From: Paraglaciecola arctica
GTDB taxonomy: Bacteria > Pseudomonadota > Gammaproteobacteria > Enterobacterales > Alteromonadaceae
Length of the DNA stretch: 64,000 bases
Reading direction: 5' to 3'
Assembly (NCBI RefSeq): GCF_018861065.1
Contig: NZ_JAHKQO010000002.1
Span: 62,001 to 126,000, forward strand
Part shown: one piece after another, positions 8,383 through 16,150 of the stretch
Numbering within the stretch: position 1 is the stretch's first letter
Layout of the letters: each line of letters starts with the position of its first letter
Notes under the pieces: generated by a model
What the model was told of the DNA's origin: nothing
The model's input: the letters and a program-made list of their open reading frames with translations, nothing else
The model's database searches: none
Program-made: the position numbers and the translations under genes

Positions 8383-9124
8383 AATCACCCCGTTGTTTGC
8401 GCATATTCTCAAATAACGAAGGCTCCCAAGGACGCATCGCCATTAACAAACCAATATGTTGTCTTTTGTTTAGCGGTAAGTCCGCGTCTTCTTGATTTAA
8501 CACTGCTGCTTCTTTTGTTAATTGATTAAGTTTACGCTGAATTATTTCGATAGATGATTGCGAGTACCGCCCCCGTAAATAAAAACGGAACAACCATTTT
8601 TCATTTTGTTTTGGAGCCATAAATTTAACCATAACCTCCTGCTCCATGAACTTTTCCAATGGGCCCCCAGGTATCCATCTAAAATCTTGGGCAATCAATG
8701 ATTTAAAATGGTTGTTGGGCAATAGTTCAATAATTTTAAGCTTGTCTAATCTTGCTAATAATTGAATACATTGATGTTTATCTATGTCGTAATAATCAAT
8801 AATCTCATCAAATTTCCATGCATCACGCACACATACGGCGATTAACAGTAACTTAGGATCAGCTAATAGTTGGTTTTCTTGCTCAGCTGTCAACTGGCTG
8901 ATTTGCTGCACTTGTTTTTCAGTTAGCATAAACAAGTCCGATAAGCGCATATGCAAAATATCGCAAAGCTGTTCCAGACGCTGCAACGTAAAGTTTTGAG
9001 TCGAAAAAATCCGTTTGATATTGGCTTCGCTCATATCTAGCTTAAATGCAATATCTTTGTAGGTGATTTGTTGTTGTCGCAATAATTGTTTCAAAGTTTG
9101 ACTGACTTGAGTGATTTGACTCAT
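8372..9124 (-). CDS. XRE-type helix-turn-helix regulator
   Basis: The 250-residue protein has an N-terminal XRE/Cro-like helix-turn-helix at about residues 8-65 (ITYKDIAFKLDMSEANIKRIF, then LQRLEQLCDIL). A longer C-terminal part carries no domain I recognise, though it looks helical and includes a basic stretch (LFRFYLRGRY). It converges on bdhA and probably controls the 3-hydroxybutyrate genes or itself. Its own upstream region contains GGTATACC at 9143-9150 and further TATACC-like copies that could be an autoregulatory site. Confidence 0.8.
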   Translation of the reverse strand: MSQITQVSQTLKQLLRQQQITYKDIAFKLDMSEANIKRIFSTQNFTLQRLEQLCDILHMRLSDLFMLTEKQVQQISQLTAEQENQLLADPKLLLIAVCVRDAWKFDEIIDYYDIDKHQCIQLLARLDKLKIIELLPNNHFKSLIAQDFRWIPGGPLEKFMEQEVMVKFMAPKQNEKWLFRFYLRGRYSQSSIEIIQRKLNQLTKEAAVLNQEDADLPLNKRQHIGLLMAMRPWEPSLFENMRKQRGDSTT

Positions 9125-9276
9125 AAGCTTCCCAGTTAAGATGGTATACCTAAACTATACCTTAAGTGTTATTTGAGTATACAAATATCATTAGTGTTTA
9201 CCAATCAAATACCAAAGCTTAATGTGTAGCGGGTTCAAACACGAGTTTTCAATCTTCAATCAATAAAGGAACAACA

Positions 9277-9639
9277 ATGAAACTAACCACTATTGCTTTA
9301 TTTACAACTCTTGCCATTACCTCAGCAACTGCCCACGCAGAAGGGTCCAGTCACCATAGTGGCCAAGCAAGTAAACATTCTGTTTTAGCTGTAGGTCATG
9401 GCGCTTTATCTACAGCTAAAGTGGCCAGCGCAGTGGTTGCTGTGCCACTTGTAGTAACTGGAAGCCTAGCCTTAAAAGCTGGCGCCGCCAGTGTTCAAAC
9501 CGGAGCCATTTTTGCAGATTCAGCCAATACACATACAAGACATCGCTCTTTGGTGATCACCGAAACAACAATCACCGCAGATCCAGCTCCAGATCAAGTG
9601 ATCATTATTAAGAACAAACGCCGAGTTATAACTCATTAG
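9277..9639 (+). CDS. small exported protein of unknown function
   Basis: The 120-residue protein has a clear signal peptide cut after THAHA-like residues (SATAHA). The mature chain has a His/Ser-rich start (EGSSHHSG), then an Ala/Val/Gly-rich hydrophobic stretch (VASAVVAVPLVVTGSLALKAGAASV) that could sit in or on a membrane, and a basic tail ending KNKRRVITH. AAAGGA lies a few bases before the ATG. It is 55 bp ahead of the DUF2145 gene and may be co-transcribed with it. I do not recognise a family. Confidence 0.7.
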   Translation: MKLTTIALFTTLAITSATAHAEGSSHHSGQASKHSVLAVGHGALSTAKVASAVVAVPLVVTGSLALKAGAASVQTGAIFADSANTHTRHRSLVITETTITADPAPDQVIIIKNKRRVITH

Positions 9640-9694
9640 ACCTTAGCAGCCAAACTAATTGATGGCTTTTGATTACGATTATAAGGAATAAACT

Positions 9695-10489
9695 ATGTGT
9701 GTTAGCCGACTATTTATACTACTGGCTTTGTTTAGCCTTCCTACTTGGGCAGGAAGTCAGGCGAATGCCCCTGTGGTATTAGCCCCCGAAAAAATTGTTA
9801 AATTTGCCAAAGATGTTGAAAAATATGCCGCGTCTAAAGGCGCAAGAGCATTTATCATTGCCCGAGTTGGACGACCAGAGAAAGATCTACCGAAAGGTGT
9901 TCTCTTTACCCACACAGCGATTGCAGTCTATTCAAACATTCAACTGGATAGTGGTGAATTTGTCCAAGGTTACGCTATTCACAATCTATATCAGCTCGAT
10001 GGCAAACCCGATAGGAGTCACCTTGTACAAGACTATCCTGTGGATTTTTTCTGGGGAGCACAGAGTTTAAAAGCAGGCATAATTATTCCTAGCGATGAAA
10101 TCCAAACCCAGCTAATAAAACTAATCGCCAGTGGTGACAATACTAAGTTACACAATCCTAAATACTCAGTAATAGCTAACCCAATGAATAGCCAGCTGCA
10201 AAATTGCACTGAACATACCTTAGATATGCTCAATGCCGCCATTTATCAAACAACAGATGTACTAAAACTCAAAGCCAATACTCGAGCTTACTTTACTGCT
10301 CAGCAACTTAAAACCAGTCGCTTTAGATTAGCCCTTGGATCTATATTTATGGATGAGATAACTACCAAAGATCATCCAGGAAAAATTGCAACTGCCACTT
10401 TTGGCTCTATCCACAAGTACTTAGATCATTACCAATTAAGCCAATACGGCGTGACCTTAAATGAGGATGGTGACACAACTGTACTTTAA
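9695..10489 (+). CDS. DUF2145-family exported protein
   Basis: The 264-residue protein has a short signal peptide (LFILLALFSLPTWAG). The body matches DUF2145 by the phrases FTHTAIAVYS, YAIHNLYQ, LVQDYPVDFFWGA and NCTEHTLDML. The His in FTHTAIAVYS and the Cys in NCTEHTLD resemble a thiol-protease-like pair, but the family has no assigned activity that I know. AAGGAA precedes the ATG. It lies downstream of the small exported protein in the same direction. Confidence 0.8.
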   Translation: MCVSRLFILLALFSLPTWAGSQANAPVVLAPEKIVKFAKDVEKYAASKGARAFIIARVGRPEKDLPKGVLFTHTAIAVYSNIQLDSGEFVQGYAIHNLYQLDGKPDRSHLVQDYPVDFFWGAQSLKAGIIIPSDEIQTQLIKLIASGDNTKLHNPKYSVIANPMNSQLQNCTEHTLDMLNAAIYQTTDVLKLKANTRAYFTAQQLKTSRFRLALGSIFMDEITTKDHPGKIATATFGSIHKYLDHYQLSQYGVTLNEDGDTTVL

Positions 10490-10506
10490 GAGCAAAGGAT
10501 ATCATT

Positions 10507-10555
10507 AATATACCTTTAGTAGTAAAAATTACTACAAACCGCAAAAGGGTATATT
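10507..10555. repeat. nested inverted repeat between DUF2145 and YiaA-like genes
   Basis: The outer arms AATATACC and GGTATATT enclose a second perfect hairpin, GTAGTAA-AAA-TTACTAC (10519-10535). It lies 17 bp after the DUF2145 stop and about 70 bp before the next gene. It may be a terminator or an operator; no T run follows. Confidence 0.5.
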
Positions 10556-10625
10556 TTAAGTTAACTAGCGTTTATTGTAACCCCAGTTAAACAAGCAGAC
10601 TAAATCACTTACAAGGAATTCGATT

Positions 10626-11084
10626 ATGACAACTCAAGCCCCTACAAAGTCTTATTTTTTAGCGTCTATTGCCGCTTTAATAATTGGAGCTGGCGCTTAT
10701 GGAATTGGCCTATTCAATGCTCAGATGGCACTAAATGAAAAAGGCTATTATTTGTGTATCATTCTATACGGATTGTTCTCTATGGTGTCGCTGCAAAAAA
10801 CCATTCGCGACAAAGCTGAAGGTATTACCACTTCCAAAATTTATCACAGTATTGCTTGGGCATCAGCAGGCATATCTATTGCTCTACTAGGTATTGGGTT
10901 ATTCAATGCAGATTTATTGTTAAGTGAAAAAGGCTTTTACGCTATGGCCTATGTTTTAAGTATCTTTGCAGCAGTAACCGTTCAAAAAAACGTTCGCGAC
11001 AAACACGCTTTTGAGTCGCAACAACCAACAACTCTATCGTCAGTGCACCAAGATCCATTGAAAGACGAAATAATTCCCGAATAA
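10626..11084 (+). CDS. YiaA/YiaB-type inner-membrane protein
   Basis: The 152-residue protein contains two copies of a two-helix membrane unit. Each has a helix with a GIGLFNA motif, then SEKG/NEKG-Y/F-Y, then a second helix ending in a charged QK(T/N)(I/V)RDK segment (about residues 8-60 and 75-130). This duplicated layout fits the YiaA/YiaB domain, a small inner-membrane family of unknown role. The C-terminal 20 residues are polar and probably cytosolic. It stands alone between inverted repeats. Confidence 0.8.
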   Translation: MTTQAPTKSYFLASIAALIIGAGAYGIGLFNAQMALNEKGYYLCIILYGLFSMVSLQKTIRDKAEGITTSKIYHSIAWASAGISIALLGIGLFNADLLLSEKGFYAMAYVLSIFAAVTVQKNVRDKHAFESQQPTTLSSVHQDPLKDEIIPE

Positions 11085-11094
11085 AAACAGAATA

Positions 11095-11123
11095 GGTAAT
11101 AGAGAGCTCAGCTCTCTATTACC
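11095..11123. terminator. bidirectional hairpin between convergent genes
   Basis: The 13-bp perfect arms GGTAATAGAGAGC and GCTCTCTATTACC surround a TCA loop. It sits between the ends of the YiaA-like gene and the convergent carboxylesterase gene. The stem is long, but the T tract is weak. Confidence 0.6.
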
Positions 11124-11159
11124 ACTACAAATGCAATGTTCACGGACAACTCAAATCTC

Positions 11160-12815
11160 TCAGTCCTCTTGTAGTTCAAAGCCGTTGATCTTAGCCATTA
11201 ATGTATAACGTTTGCGCAATAGAGACATACTCTCATCGCTAATAGTTGTGCCTATAACAAGTCGTTTATTATCTGCAAACTTAGGCCAAACAGGTAATTC
11301 ACTGGAATTAGGATCCCCAGTTTTAATAAAGCGGATAAAGTAGCCCTGAAACATTGACGAAATAGCGTAATCGTCGTCATTCCAAGCAAACACTTGATTC
11401 GTTGCTAAGTTACCCATTACATATTCTATTTCAGCCGAATGTACTGCACCTCTGCTACTTGGCAGCGTTTCGCTAACTTTAGACTTTTCAACTAAACCAC
11501 CAGCCAATGCTGGCTGCATATCACTGAAATTTGATGTTAATTGTGGTCGAGGATGTGTATATAAATAGTAATAAACACTTTGGTCACTATGGCGTTGCAC
11601 ATACTCTGCCCATACCCAAGTGCCATAACTTAGAAAGCGATCACTGGCTAAAGCTTGAGCTGAATCCAATACTGACTCTTTATCGTTGCCAGGGTACAAC
11701 GCCAAAACTTGCTTAAAATACTTAGGGTAAAGTTGTTTTACTGCATTAGTATAATTTTCAACATTCGGAGTTTTGTCGCCCAAGACCTGATTAAATCCAG
11801 CTTCTTCTGAATTAACGCCTGCCAATACTGGCACTTTCGCTATATGACCTTGCTGTAATAAGGACAGTGGTTCTTGCGGTAAAAAGTAATTATCGATATT
11901 GGGTCGATACCAAATTAGATCTTGCTCTGTAGTTTTCTGAAGTAAATCGCTAGCACTCAATTCGCGAAAGTCAGCGATAGACTTAACCTTCAACTTAGTT
12001 AAAATATCTGCTCCTTTTTGTTCGGCCAATGCTAAAGTTTGGCTAGAAAAATCAGAGCCAACTATTGAACCACTTTCTCCAATAACTGCAAAAATCAAAT
12101 CTTTACTCAAAGGTGAAATCATCAAAGCACTGACCGACATAGAGCCGGCAGATTCACCCGCAATAGTGATTCGTTGTGGATCTCCACCAAAACCTGCAAT
12201 ATTTTCTTTAACCCATCGTAACGCCGCGACCTGATCTAAAAATCCATAATTTCCCGAGCCGTTATAGCTTGATTCAGCACTTAGCTCAGAATGCGCCATA
12301 AAGCCAAAAATGCCCAATCGATAATTAACAGTAACAGTCACAACGCCATTTTGAGCCATGCTACTGCCATCGTAACGGGGTTCAGAACCATCACCCGCAA
12401 TAAATCCTCCGCCATGAAAATACACCAGAACTGGCTGTGGGCGTTTTGGCGTTAAATCAGCACTCCAAATATTCAGATATAAGCTGTCTTCACTGACGTC
12501 AGCAGAACGAAAATTCATATCTCCAAATATGGGGATTTGCATAGGCCTTGCTGCAAAATCTTTTGTTGGCATAACGCCTTGCCAAGCATCCATAGCTGCA
12601 GGAGGTCTCCAGCGCAATTCTCCAATAGGAGGTTTAGCATAAGGTACCCCCTTAAACTGATATACCCCAAGAGTTTTATCATAGAGGCCCTCTACCTTTC
12701 CTTTATGAGTGGTGACCTGCAAGCTGGTTAGCGTTGCATTTACGTTAAAACCAAACATTAGCATCAGTCCTATTTGCGGGATTAACCATTTGATAATTCT
12801 AATTTTAATCATCAC
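11160..12815 (-). CDS. exported type-B carboxylesterase
   Basis: The 551-residue protein has a signal peptide (LIPQIGLMLMFGFNVNA) and a full carboxylesterase/lipase type-B domain. Visible hallmarks are KGVPYAKPP, the oxyanion stretch VYFHGGGF, DQVAALRWVKENIAGFGGDP, the nucleophile in GESAGS, the acidic residue in VNSEEAGFN and the catalytic His in GAVHSAEIEY. It would hydrolyse carboxylic esters in the periplasm or outside the cell; the substrate is unknown. It is transcribed alone. An adjacent in-frame ATG gives a start one codon later. Confidence 0.9.
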   Translation of the reverse strand: MMIKIRIIKWLIPQIGLMLMFGFNVNATLTSLQVTTHKGKVEGLYDKTLGVYQFKGVPYAKPPIGELRWRPPAAMDAWQGVMPTKDFAARPMQIPIFGDMNFRSADVSEDSLYLNIWSADLTPKRPQPVLVYFHGGGFIAGDGSEPRYDGSSMAQNGVVTVTVNYRLGIFGFMAHSELSAESSYNGSGNYGFLDQVAALRWVKENIAGFGGDPQRITIAGESAGSMSVSALMISPLSKDLIFAVIGESGSIVGSDFSSQTLALAEQKGADILTKLKVKSIADFRELSASDLLQKTTEQDLIWYRPNIDNYFLPQEPLSLLQQGHIAKVPVLAGVNSEEAGFNQVLGDKTPNVENYTNAVKQLYPKYFKQVLALYPGNDKESVLDSAQALASDRFLSYGTWVWAEYVQRHSDQSVYYYLYTHPRPQLTSNFSDMQPALAGGLVEKSKVSETLPSSRGAVHSAEIEYVMGNLATNQVFAWNDDDYAISSMFQGYFIRFIKTGDPNSSELPVWPKFADNKRLVIGTTISDESMSLLRKRYTLMAKINGFELQED

Positions 12816-13287
12816 TTTTACTTTACGTCATAATACGGTGAGTAAAGTTTACACCAATAAAAGTCACGATACATAGTTGCTCATTGCGAGACAACTTGGC
12901 ACATAACTTACATAGTATAAACAACCAGTTTCAATGAAAATCGGGGCTTTCACTGGTTTAATTAATCCCCCAAAGTTCAATACAATTCATGCATTTAGGT
13001 AGACACCACTTTGAATAAAAGTAAGGTATTTAAAATTATGATTATATTCCTAACCCAATACTATATAGTTATGGTTAAACTCAAACTTGTATCGTGCCAA
13101 CTTTTGTATAATTGACAAAGACACCGATATCTTAAATCATTGACCTAACTAACTAATTTAAAAGTAAAAATGACCAAAGTAACTGGCCTAGAAAAATTAG
13201 CTTGTGGCGACTAACCTCTAAGTTGAACTGTTCATTTGTAACACTTACGAATGTGAAAACTAAGTGATTCATAAAGGAAAAAATAGT
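12816..13287. other. intergenic region, 470 bp
   Basis: This AT-rich gap lies between the divergent carboxylesterase and small-GTPase genes and should hold both promoters. AACCAGT and ACTGGTT pair over about 22 bases near 12920-12960. I see no gene, RNA or clear operator beyond this. Confidence 0.5.
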
Positions 13288-13785
13288 GTGATACAAAAGA
13301 AAATTTGCTTGTTAGGAGCATTTTCAGTGGGTAAAACCAGTTTGATTAAGCGCTTTGTTGAGAGTATTTTTAGCGATAAATATCTGACAACTATCGGTGT
13401 GAAAATCAACAAGAAAAAGCTATCTATCGCCGATCAAGATATCAATCTAATGATATGGGATTTAGAAGGTGAAGACGATTACACTGAAATTAACACCAAT
13501 TATTTGCGTGGTTCAGCGGGTTATATTTTAGTAGCCGATGGCACAAGAGCCAAAACCCTAGATTCAGCTTTATCTATTCATAAGATGGTGCAAGATTTAC
13601 TTGGCGATATACCAGCGGTACTTGCCATAAATAAAGCCGATATCGAAGATCAATGGCTTATATCCCCGGCATCAATTAATGATATTGACAAAAACCTCAC
13701 CGTTATAAAAACCAGTGCCAAGTCTGGCGACAATGTTGAAGAGTTATTTACGACTTTGTCACAGAATATGGTGGGTACAAAATAA
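13288..13785 (+). CDS. bacterial Rab/Ras-like small GTPase
   Basis: The protein has 165 residues from a GTG at 13288, which AAAGGA precedes; an upstream in-frame GTG at 13264 lacks a site. The GTPase motifs are complete: P-loop GAFSVGKT (10-17), switch I Thr35 in TTIG, WDLEGED (57-63), NKAD and the SAK motif in TSAKSG. The Gln that supports hydrolysis in Ras (Gln61) is replaced by Glu62, so intrinsic hydrolysis may be slow or depend on a partner. There is no lipidation tail. It is followed after 24 bp by an HD-GYP protein, which is the likely effector or regulator partner. Proteins with WDLxGED occur in proteobacteria, but their role is not established as far as I know. Confidence 0.88.
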   Translation: MIQKKICLLGAFSVGKTSLIKRFVESIFSDKYLTTIGVKINKKKLSIADQDINLMIWDLEGEDDYTEINTNYLRGSAGYILVADGTRAKTLDSALSIHKMVQDLLGDIPAVLAINKADIEDQWLISPASINDIDKNLTVIKTSAKSGDNVEELFTTLSQNMVGTK

Positions 13786-13809
13786 TCATTACAGTGGAGT
13801 AAAAAAAAC

Positions 13810-14853
13810 ATGTCAGCAACTACGCTAGAAAAACTTTATTCTGAGCTTGATTTTGCTGTGTTGTCCGTATGTAAAAACGAGCTGATGACCTGTTTAACAG
13901 AGCCGCCAAGTTGGTTTAAGCATTTTTACCCCAGTATTAACAAAAATCATCAACTGAACCAAGAAGAGTTGCCCGGTTTTTTACAACATTTTATGTTCGA
14001 CGCTGAAAACCATTGGCAACGTAAGCAACCAGGCCAATTAAAATCTGGGTTATGGGTGGAAGAAGCTCCAGATGGCACAGAATGGCTAATGGAGGCAACA
14101 GCAGTATTGGTAGAAGATGACAGATTGCTGTTAATAAACCTTACCGATAAAGATCACGGCACCCATCAGAAAAAGCAACAACTGATGCGAGAGAATTTAC
14201 TTACCAAAGAAAAGCTAGAGCTTGAGGTACATCGCAGGACCCAACAAATCCGCGAAAGGGAAGAAGAAATCGCAATTAGATTAATTTCTGCCGCAGTGCA
14301 ACGAGATGAAGAAACAGGCGCCCACATTCGTAGAATCGGCCTATATTCAGCCGAAATGGCCAAAGAACTTGGCTGGCCCATGTCTCATGTTGATGATATC
14401 AAACTCGCCGCTCCTATGCATGACATTGGGAAAATTGGTATTCCAGACAAAATTTTACAAAAACCTGGCCGTTTGACCGAAGACGAATTCGCAATAATGA
14501 AAGATCATTCGCGAATTGGCGGCGAAATGTTAGCAGGAAGTGGTATCTCATTGCTCAATACCGCATCTATTATCGCTAATTATCATCACGAAAAATGGGA
14601 TGGTTCTGGTTATCCTGATGGTTTAAAAGGTAAAGAAATTCCTGAAGCTGCCAGAATTGTGGCTATTGTGGATGTGTATGATGCGCTAGTCCATGAAAGA
14701 GTCTACAAAAAAGCGTTTTCTGAATCTAAAGCCCTAGCAATCATGGATGAAATGGCCCAAGACCACCTTGATCCAGATTTATTTGCTGTATTTTTGTCAA
14801 TAATAGACAGAATCAGAGAAATAAAAGATCGGAATCAGGATGAAGAAATCTAA
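13810..14853 (+). CDS. HD-GYP domain protein, probable c-di-GMP phosphodiesterase
   Basis: In this 347-residue protein, residues 1-115 look like a PAS-type sensor domain (for example WLMEATAVLVEDDRLLLINLTD), followed by a coiled-coil linker at about 120-155 (KEKLELEVHRRTQQIREREEE). The C-terminal HD-GYP domain has its metal residues in HIRRIGLYS, the HD pair in MHDIGKIGIPD, DHSRIGGEML, and HHEKWDGSGYPDGLKG with the GYP triad. Such domains cleave cyclic di-GMP. No receiver domain is present, so input probably comes from the N-terminal domain or the small GTPase encoded just upstream (two-gene operon). Confidence 0.92.
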   Translation: MSATTLEKLYSELDFAVLSVCKNELMTCLTEPPSWFKHFYPSINKNHQLNQEELPGFLQHFMFDAENHWQRKQPGQLKSGLWVEEAPDGTEWLMEATAVLVEDDRLLLINLTDKDHGTHQKKQQLMRENLLTKEKLELEVHRRTQQIREREEEIAIRLISAAVQRDEETGAHIRRIGLYSAEMAKELGWPMSHVDDIKLAAPMHDIGKIGIPDKILQKPGRLTEDEFAIMKDHSRIGGEMLAGSGISLLNTASIIANYHHEKWDGSGYPDGLKGKEIPEAARIVAIVDVYDALVHERVYKKAFSESKALAIMDEMAQDHLDPDLFAVFLSIIDRIREIKDRNQDEEI

Positions 14854-14889
14854 ACACAGCTAATGGGAAAAGCGACAATATAAGGTGTA

Positions 14890-14916
14890 AAGCATATTTT
14901 GTGTAAAAATATGCTT
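14890..14916. terminator. hairpin between convergent HD-GYP and ohr genes
   Basis: The 11-bp arms AAGCATATTTT and AAAATATGCTT are perfect around a GTGTA loop. It lies between convergent genes and can serve both strands. Confidence 0.6.
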
Positions 14917-14949
14917 CCAAAAACATAAACCAAGTAACTTTGTAGGTCA

Positions 14950-15378
14950 CTAAAGTACCGATAGTTCAACCGCAATATTGCCGCGAGTTGCATTTGAATA
15001 CGGGCAAACTTCATGTGCTTTGGCAACTAACTCTTCAGCGGTAGTTTTGTCTAAATCGGCAACAAACACCCCCAATTTTACTGCAATTCCAAATCCACCA
15101 TCTATTGGTCCAATGGAGACTTGTGAGTCAATACGTGTATCAACAGGCAACTTTATTTTAGCTTGGCCAGCCACTAGTTTTAGAGCACCAATAAAACAAG
15201 CAGCGTAACCAGCCGCAAACAATTGTTCAGGGTTAGTACCCTGACCATCATCACCACCTAAGCCTTTTGGAGTTGAAAGTCTGACATCTAAACGACCGTC
15301 ATCTGACTTTGCAGTGCCTTCCCTACCACCTGTAGCCGTTGCTCTAGCGGTATATGCGGTTTGGATTAATTTTTTCAT
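14950..15378 (-). CDS. ohr: organic hydroperoxide resistance protein Ohr
   Basis: The 142-residue Ohr/OsmC-family thiol peroxidase reduces organic and fatty-acid hydroperoxides using lipoyl thiols. Both redox cysteines are present, one in YAACFIGAL (about 61) and one in [11 protein letters not shown] (about 125), as is the opening [15 protein letters not shown] and the [13 protein letters not shown] segment. Length and motifs are standard. It is divergent from ohrR, with two near-identical palindromes in the shared 125-bp region. Confidence 0.95.
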   Translation of the reverse strand: MKKLIQTAYTARATATGGREGTAKSDDGRLDVRLSTPKGLGGDDGQGTNPEQLFAAGYAACFIGALKLVAGQAKIKLPVDTRIDSQVSIGPIDGGFGIAVKLGVFVADLDKTTAEELVAKAHEVCPYSNATRGNIAVELSVL

Positions 15379-15407
15379 TGTTTTCCTTATTAAGTTTAGC
15401 GATTAAT

Positions 15408-15427
15408 TTATTTTGCACGCAAAATAA
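15408..15427. promoter_or_regulatory. OhrR operator candidate 1
   Basis: This is a 20-bp palindrome with perfect 9-bp arms TTATTTTGC / GCAAAATAA around AC. Its core TTTGCACGCAAA matches site 2 at 11 of 12 positions. It lies 30 bp upstream of the ohr start. Confidence 0.7.
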
Positions 15428-15456
15428 CAAAGCAAACAAAACATAGTTGCAAATAC

Positions 15457-15468
15457 TTTGCATGCAAA
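15457..15468. promoter_or_regulatory. OhrR operator candidate 2
   Basis: TTTGCATGCAAA is a perfect 12-bp palindrome, 35 bp before the ohrR start and centred 45 bp from site 1. The paired sites fit dimer binding by a MarR/OhrR repressor that controls both genes. Confidence 0.7.
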
Positions 15469-15503
15469 TTAAAATATCTTGTCTGAAAGTATAGAGAACC
15501 TTA

Positions 15504-15941
15504 ATGAATTACTCGCAATTAAAATTGGATAATCAAATTTGTCATCGCTTGTATATGGCGTCTAATTCTGTTGTAAGGGCTTATCGCGACGCGTTAAATC
15601 AACTAGATCTTACCTATCCACAATATGTGGTAATGATGGCGCTATGGGAAGAAAACAAAATGAGTATTGCGGGCTTGTTAAACAAGACCAAAATAGATGG
15701 CGGCGCCATGACTCAAATTCTAAAAAAAATGACTGATAAGCAGCTTTTATCAGTGGTTATAGACAAAGAAGATAAGCGTAAGCGCCTTGTTAAGTTGGAG
15801 TCACATGGCCTAAAACTGCAACAACAAGCTGTTGATATTCCAGATCAGATTCGCTGTCGATTTCAGTCGATAAATACTCAGGAAGCGGACCAACTAATGC
15901 ACTTACTCGACAAACTCAATTTAGCTTTCGAAAATCCCTAA
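15504..15941 (+). CDS. ohrR: MarR-family peroxide-sensing repressor OhrR
   Basis: The 145-residue winged-helix protein carries the peroxide-sensing Cys near the N-terminus (LDNQICHRLY) and the conserved TYPQYVVMMALWE helix. DNA-recognition elements follow (DGGAMTQILKKM, then wing DKEDKRKRLVKLE). In the family, oxidation of that Cys releases the repressor from DNA. Divergence from ohr, with twin palindromes between them, supports the pairing. Confidence 0.93.
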   Translation: MNYSQLKLDNQICHRLYMASNSVVRAYRDALNQLDLTYPQYVVMMALWEENKMSIAGLLNKTKIDGGAMTQILKKMTDKQLLSVVIDKEDKRKRLVKLESHGLKLQQQAVDIPDQIRCRFQSINTQEADQLMHLLDKLNLAFENP

Positions 15942-16080
15942 TCGTAATGAATTGCAGAATTAACAAGCCATTGTAGCAAAGACAATTATTAGACCTAAAA
16001 ACCACAATATAGCATCATTCCATTGACTGATTTGTGATTAAAGCCAAGCGCCCTCGCCTGATTTATTATATGTATTTTTT

Positions 16081-16105
16081 CACTGGGCAATAGATTTGCC
16101 CAGTG
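16081..16105. repeat. perfect inverted repeat downstream of the S41 peptidase gene
   Basis: CACTGGGCAA and TTGCCCAGTG pair around a 5-base loop between the convergent ohrR and S41 genes. The T run lies on the upstream side, so it is a weak intrinsic terminator at best. Confidence 0.5.
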
Positions 16106-16150
16106 AATTCGGTTAGCAACTGCGAGTAAAATTCGAGCCACCCTATGACT

